From contig NZ_BMNW01000001.1 in the NCBI RefSeq assembly GCF_014646755.1, forward strand, positions 576,039 to 640,038: a stretch of DNA of 64,000 nucleotides, written 5' to 3'. The position numbers and the translations under genes were made by a program. Origin of the DNA: Pseudomonas asuensis (GTDB taxonomy: Bacteria > Pseudomonadota > Gammaproteobacteria > Pseudomonadales > Pseudomonadaceae). The notes under the pieces were generated by a model, which saw only the letters and a list, made by a program, of their open reading frames with translations, was not told where the DNA came from and did no database searches. Each line of letters starts with the position of its first letter. Positions within the stretch are counted from its first letter, which is position 1. Positions 59,902 through 64,000 of the stretch are shown here, piece after piece.

Positions 59902-60969
59902 TCAGCACAAACGCTGCCCTTTGCTGGACAGCATTGCCTCCAGGGAGGCGAAGACCCGTGCCGGGTTGACACGGGAGAAGCACAGGGGCTGCTCCTCCGA
60001 AACATTAAACAACGCTCGATCCTCTTCTGAGGGAGCGTAGGTACACTGCTTTTGCAGACACGGTGCACAGACCCAATCACTAGAGAGATGCACTTGGGAG
60101 CGGCCATAAGCGCCCGTTAGCTTGGCATCTGTCGGTCCAAACAACGACAGCGTTGGTACATCCAGCGCAGCAGCCAGATGCCCTAATCCCGTATCGACTG
60201 CTACGCAGGCACGGGCACCGGCCAGCACACGGGAAACCCCAGCCAATGACATCTTGGGGAGAACAGAGACATGTTCAAGTCCCGAGGCGATACGTTCTGC
60301 TCTCTCACGCTCGGCATCATTGCCCCACGGTAGATACACCAGCATGCCAAGTTGCTGGACAGCTTCCGCCAGCTCACGCCAATAACGCTCCGGCCAGTGC
60401 TTGGTCGCCCAGGTCGTCCCATGTAGAAACAATACGTAAGGACCACCAGGCTGAGGCTCGGCAAGACGCGTACGATCCAGCCCGTAGTCACCCGTCAACT
60501 CGGGCAAGGGATAACTTAAGGCCTGGGCAAACAGCTGCCTGAGACGCTCTACGGCATGCTGCCCCCACGGCACCTGGCAGGTGCGATCATAGAACCGGCT
60601 TGCCAGAGGCTCACGAATCGACTCACGGGAGAGACCCACTACTGGCGCTTTGACGTAACGCGTCAACCAGGCGCTTTTCAACAATCCCTGGGCATCGATG
60701 ACTACATCATAGTGAGTGTCTCGCAGGCGCTCCTTGAAGCGCGACCACTCTCCGCTTTTCAGCGTGGTCAATAGATTCTTGCGCCAACGGCGGATCGCTA
60801 CTGGAATAACTTGGGAAACAGCCGGATGCCAGGAGGGAATCTCAGCAAACCCCTCCTCAACAACCCAGTCGAAGCGAATTCCTGGAAATGCACGACTGGC
60901 ATCAGTAAGGGCCGGTAATGTATGGATCACATCGCCCAGTGACGATGTCTTGATCAAAAGCACCCGCAC
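59902..60969 (-). CDS. waaC: Heptosyltransferase I WaaC
   Basis: GT9 heptosyltransferase that adds the first heptose to Kdo. The 355-residue protein starts MRVLLIKTSSLGDVIHTLPALTDA and contains LHGTTWATKHWPERYW and VAVDTGLGHLAAALDVPTLSLFG. The start is a GTG directly adjacent to the waaF stop codon (TAA-GTG), so translation is coupled. Confidence 0.95.
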   Translation of the reverse strand: MRVLLIKTSSLGDVIHTLPALTDASRAFPGIRFDWVVEEGFAEIPSWHPAVSQVIPVAIRRWRKNLLTTLKSGEWSRFKERLRDTHYDVVIDAQGLLKSAWLTRYVKAPVVGLSRESIREPLASRFYDRTCQVPWGQHAVERLRQLFAQALSYPLPELTGDYGLDRTRLAEPQPGGPYVLFLHGTTWATKHWPERYWRELAEAVQQLGMLVYLPWGNDAERERAERIASGLEHVSVLPKMSLAGVSRVLAGARACVAVDTGLGHLAAALDVPTLSLFGPTDAKLTGAYGRSQVHLSSDWVCAPCLQKQCTYAPSEEDRALFNVSEEQPLCFSRVNPARVFASLEAMLSSKGQRLC

Positions 60970-62004
60970 TTATTCCACCTCGACCGGGTCGGCAACCAAT
61001 TGATCCAGCGCACGCAGCACTGCAGCAGGCTCGAGGAGGCGCATACAGTTGTAGTGCCCGAATCGGCAGGTTCGGTCAAAACAAGGGCTGCACTCGATAC
61101 CCAACCGCACCACTTCAACCTCTTCGGCCAAGGGCGGTGTAAAGCCTGGGGATGTCGACCCATAGACCGCCACCAATGGACGGTCCAGCGCCGCTGCAAC
61201 ATGCATGAGGCCAGAGTCGTTACTGACTACAGCGGAAGCACAGGACATGAGATCAATGGCCTCGGCCAACGCTGTCTGGCCTGCCAGATTGGTGACCTCT
61301 TCGCGCAGCCCGGGAATCAACCGCTCGCGGATCTCCTCGCAGCCCGCATTATCCTTTTGCGAGCCGAACAACCAGACCTGCCATCCGGCCCTGATCTTCA
61401 CGTCGGCCACTTCGGCATAATGAGCGGCCGGCCAGCGCTTGGACTCGCCAAACTCGGCGCCAGGACATAGCGCCAATACCGGTCGGTCCAATTCGAGTCC
61501 AAACTTGCTCAAGGCAGCCTCGCGATTGGCAGACTCAATTTGCAGTTGGGGATGGGGGTAAGGCGTAGGCAACTGAGCATCCGGCGAATACGCCAACGCA
61601 ATAAAGCGCTCGATCATCAGCGGATAACGCTCTTTATCCAACGTCCGAATATCATTGAGCAAGCCGAAACGCATCTCGCCGCGCCAGCCTGTACGCTTGG
61701 GAATACCCGCGAAATAAGGGACCAGGGCAGACTTGAGTGAGTTCGGCAGCAGAATAGCCTGATCGTACTGACCGCGCAGGCTGCGACCAATACGACGGCG
61801 CGTTGCAAGCTCCAGGGCACCATGCCCAAGCGGAAAACTCAACGCCGAACGTACTTCAGGCATCCGTTCAAGCAGAGGACGGCTCCAATCGGGTGCCAAT
61901 ACATCAATGGCACAGCCGGGATGAAGCACTTGCAGACTCTTGAACAGCGTCTGCGCCATCACCATGTCGCCGACCCAGGAAGGACCGATTATCAGAATTC
62001 TCAT
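60970..62004 (-). CDS. waaF: Heptosyltransferase II WaaF
   Basis: GT9 heptosyltransferase that adds the second heptose. The 344-residue protein starts MRILIIGPSWVGDMVMAQTLFKSL and contains CPGAEFGESKRWPA and VVSNDSGLMHVAAALDRPLVAVYG. First gene of the LPS-core series, 59 bases after ilvE. Confidence 0.95.
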   Translation of the reverse strand: MRILIIGPSWVGDMVMAQTLFKSLQVLHPGCAIDVLAPDWSRPLLERMPEVRSALSFPLGHGALELATRRRIGRSLRGQYDQAILLPNSLKSALVPYFAGIPKRTGWRGEMRFGLLNDIRTLDKERYPLMIERFIALAYSPDAQLPTPYPHPQLQIESANREAALSKFGLELDRPVLALCPGAEFGESKRWPAAHYAEVADVKIRAGWQVWLFGSQKDNAGCEEIRERLIPGLREEVTNLAGQTALAEAIDLMSCASAVVSNDSGLMHVAAALDRPLVAVYGSTSPGFTPPLAEEVEVVRLGIECSPCFDRTCRFGHYNCMRLLEPAAVLRALDQLVADPVEVE

Positions 62005-62019
62005 AGGCTCACGCTACAA

Positions 62020-62057
62020 CGTACAAGGCTCATAGTATCTACCATGAGCCCGGTACG
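62020..62057. terminator. Interrupted inverted repeat between ilvE and waaF
   Basis: GGCTCAT (62027-62033) / ATGAGCC (62044-62050), extended outward by CGTAC/GTACG across a 2x2 mismatch, gives a 12-bp interrupted stem. Leftward it is followed by a T-poor TTGTAGC, so it may be a leaky terminator between ilvE and the LPS genes. Confidence 0.45.
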
Positions 62058-62063
62058 TGCGGC

Positions 62064-62987
62064 TTATTTAACTGCTGTACGCCACTCGGCATGGGCATCG
62101 GTTTTGCCAGTGACCAGGTCGAAGTAGGCTTTTTGCAGCGTTTCGGTGACCGGACCACGGCGGCCCGCGCCAATGGTGCGACCATCCACTTCACGAATAG
62201 GCGTTACTTCAGCGGCCGTACCGGTGAAGAATGCTTCGTCAGCGATGTAGACTTCGTCACGCGTAATACGCTTTTCAACCAACGCATAGCCATGCTCTTT
62301 GGCCAGCGTCAGCACGGTGTTGCGGGTAATGCCATTAAGGCAAGCCGTGACCTCTGGCGTGTAGATAACGTTGTCCTTGATGATAAAGATGTTCTCGCCC
62401 GAACCTTCGGCCACATAGCCTTCCGGATCCAGCAGCAAGGCTTCATCTGCGCCGCCGGAAATGGCTTCCTGCAGGGCCAGCATTGAGTTGATGTAATGCC
62501 CGTTGGCCTTCGCACGCGTCATGGAGATGTTCACATGGTGACGGGTATAGGAGCTGGTGCGTACCTTAATACCCTGCTCCAGCGCCTCTTCACCCATGTA
62601 GGCACCCCAGTGCCAGGCAGCGACGATTACATGCACCTTCAGACCGGTTGCACGCAACCCCATACCTTCTGATCCGTAAAACACCATCGGGCGCAGGTAG
62701 GCGCTTTCAAGGTTATTGTCACGAATCACCGCGCGGTGCGCTTCGTTGATCTCGTCCTTGGCGAAAGGCATCTTCATGCCCATGATATGTGCGGAGTCGA
62801 ACAAACGATCCGTATGTGCCTGAAGGCGGAAGATAGCGGTGCCCTGAGGGGTGTTGTAAGCGCGAACGCCTTCAAATACACCCATCCCGTAATGCAGCGT
62901 ATGGGTCAGGACATGGGTGGTTGCATCGCGCCACGGTACCATTTCACCGTCATACCAGATCACACCGTCACGATCGGACATCGACAT
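62064..62987 (-). CDS. ilvE: Branched-chain amino acid aminotransferase
   Basis: Class IV PLP-dependent transaminase making leucine, isoleucine and valine. The 307-residue protein starts MSMSDRDGVIWYDGEMV and contains YGMGVFEGVRAY, the PLP-Lys region MTRAKANGHYINSM and GSGENIFII. GAGGAG lies nine bases before the ATG at 62987; a longer frame to 63185 enters glnE. Confidence 0.97.
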   Translation of the reverse strand: MSMSDRDGVIWYDGEMVPWRDATTHVLTHTLHYGMGVFEGVRAYNTPQGTAIFRLQAHTDRLFDSAHIMGMKMPFAKDEINEAHRAVIRDNNLESAYLRPMVFYGSEGMGLRATGLKVHVIVAAWHWGAYMGEEALEQGIKVRTSSYTRHHVNISMTRAKANGHYINSMLALQEAISGGADEALLLDPEGYVAEGSGENIFIIKDNVIYTPEVTACLNGITRNTVLTLAKEHGYALVEKRITRDEVYIADEAFFTGTAAEVTPIREVDGRTIGAGRRGPVTETLQKAYFDLVTGKTDAHAEWRTAVK

Positions 62988-63000
62988 AATTTGCAGCTCC

Positions 63001-64000
63001 TCAAGAATTCGATTCGTACTGCTGCGCAGCGAGTGGGTCGAGCGCAAGCGATTTCCAGATCCGCATGACGCCGTGTCGCTCGTCATGGAAGAGGCTGCCG
63101 TCCACGACCCCGGCCTGCTTTTGCAGGGCCTGGCGATGTGCGGCAGCGCGATAGGCTTTGTAAGCCTCTTGCAACAGATGGACATCTGGACTCGCGATCA
63201 ATCCAGCCCGCTCCAGTTCTTCCAGAATGCGGATATTGTCGGTGAAGCGCAGCAGATCAGGATGCTGCCAGGACCAGACAAGAACCGCATATTGCACCAT
63301 AAATTCGATATCGACGATACCGCCTGCATCCTGCTTGAGATCGAACGTCCTGCCAGCCTCGAAGGCAATAGGCGACAATCCGCCTGATGTAGCCTTGGTT
63401 CCAAGGTTTTCCCGCATCTTCACCCGCATCTCACCGACCTCACGGCGCAGTGTAGCCTCATCGCGATGGCGGCTCAGGACTGCCGCCCTGACAGCCTCAA
63501 AACGTGCCGTGACGACCGGGCAGCCTGCCAAGACCCGGGCGCGCACCAGTGCCTGATGCTCCCAGGTCCAGGCTTCGTTCTGTTGGTAGTGTTCAAAGGC
63601 TTTGATTGTACTGACCAGAAGCCCGGCGGCCCCGGAAGGCCTTAGTCGCATGTCGACTTCATACAGCGTTCCGGCCGTGGTCGACGTGGTCAGAAAATGA
63701 ATGATGCGCTGCCCGAGCCGTGTGTAGAACTGGGCGCCATCGATAGGCTTGCCGCCGTCTGTCTCCGCCAGTGGATCACCGTCATGGATAAAGACCAGGT
63801 CCAGATCAGACCCATGCCCTAATTCGATACCGCCAACCTTGCCGTAGCCCACAATGACGAAGTCGGGATCGCATGGCGAACCATCGGCACGTTGCGGTCT
63901 GCCATGGCGCTGGACCATTTGTCGCCAAGCCAGCTCAAGCACCTGATCGAGAATAGCCTCGGCCATCCAGGTCAGGTAATCGCTCACCTTCATCAGCGCC
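63001..64000 (-). CDS. glnE: Glutamine synthetase adenylyltransferase, C-terminal part
   Basis: Bifunctional enzyme that adenylylates and deadenylylates glutamine synthetase. The visible part (about 333 residues) has no start: the frame continues past the right edge. It contains the second nucleotidyltransferase site GHGSDLDLVFIHD and the matching DMRLRPSGAAGLL, and ends DPLAAQQYESNS. It lies 13 bases upstream of ilvE, as in Pseudomonas. Confidence 0.94.
   Translation of the reverse strand, partial: ALMKVSDYLTWMAEAILDQVLELAWRQMVQRHGRPQRADGSPCDPDFVIVGYGKVGGIELGHGSDLDLVFIHDGDPLAETDGGKPIDGAQFYTRLGQRIIHFLTTSTTAGTLYEVDMRLRPSGAAGLLVSTIKAFEHYQQNEAWTWEHQALVRARVLAGCPVVTARFEAVRAAVLSRHRDEATLRREVGEMRVKMRENLGTKATSGGLSPIAFEAGRTFDLKQDAGGIVDIEFMVQYAVLVWSWQHPDLLRFTDNIRILEELERAGLIASPDVHLLQEAYKAYRAAAHRQALQKQAGVVDGSLFHDERHGVMRIWKSLALDPLAAQQYESNS

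Noticed and set aside
62987-63185. N-terminal extension of ilvE
   Set aside because: The extra residues overlap glnE coding sequence and lack similarity to aminotransferases; the ATG at 62987 has a good SD.

Overview
The window is a contiguous, gene-dense chromosomal segment from a gamma-proteobacterium of the Pseudomonas group. Gene content and order match the conserved Pseudomonas neighbourhoods leuS-lptE-holA, lipA-lipB-dacA-rlpA-rodA-mrdA-nadD-proA, parC-parE-cpdA-nudF-thiC-tolC-waaA and ilvE-waaF-waaC-waaG-waaP. The DNA looks less GC-rich than P. aeruginosa. I see no rRNA, tRNA, insertion sequence, prophage, integron or CRISPR array.

Region 1 (1-18 kb) is housekeeping. It holds the end of a DUF218 envelope gene, a zinc-ribbon protein, leuS, lptE, holA, a very small ribosome-rescue gene (arfA) with a transcription terminator inside its reading frame, and a lytic transglycosylase. 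A long leftward block follows for lipoate synthesis (ybeD-lipB-lipA), peptidoglycan elongation (mrdA, rodA, an MltB-type enzyme, rlpA, dacA), ribosome biogenesis (rsfS, rlmH), NAD synthesis (nadD) and proline synthesis (proA).

Region 2 (18-31.9 kb) has a DedA-PAP2 fusion, a LON-domain protein, a PqiC-type lipoprotein, the topoisomerase IV genes parC and parE with two small genes between them, then yqiA, cpdA, a DUF1249 gene, nudF, a DUF3298-type lipoprotein and the hydroxymethylpyrimidine transporter cytX. Region 3 (31.9-41.2 kb) has thiC under a TPP riboswitch, tolC, waaA, a LysR regulator divergent from an SMR exporter across a clear LysR-type operator, and a three-gene metabolic cluster of unknown role.

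Region 4 (41.2-62 kb) is mainly the lipopolysaccharide core locus. Heptose activation (hldE), dnpA, mig-14 and msbA point left. A kinase-fold gene and the O-antigen ligase waaL point right. A leftward, tightly overlapping series runs from waaF through waaC, waaG, waaP, wapP, wapQ, a tandem-kinase gene, a carbamoyltransferase and wapH to ssg, an unrecognised glycosyltransferase and wapR. Together they make, phosphorylate, carbamoylate, extend and flip the lipid A-core and ligate O antigen. The outer-core part (about 47-52 kb) is visibly AT-richer than its surroundings. The window ends with ilvE and the C-terminal part of glnE.

No wholly new system is evident. The most interesting points are the non-stop-mRNA architecture of arfA, a terminator abutting an RBS-less holA, the unusual number and degeneracy of kinase folds in the LPS locus, an unrecognised glycosyltransferase in the AT-rich outer-core segment, and several strong inverted repeats at operon boundaries.
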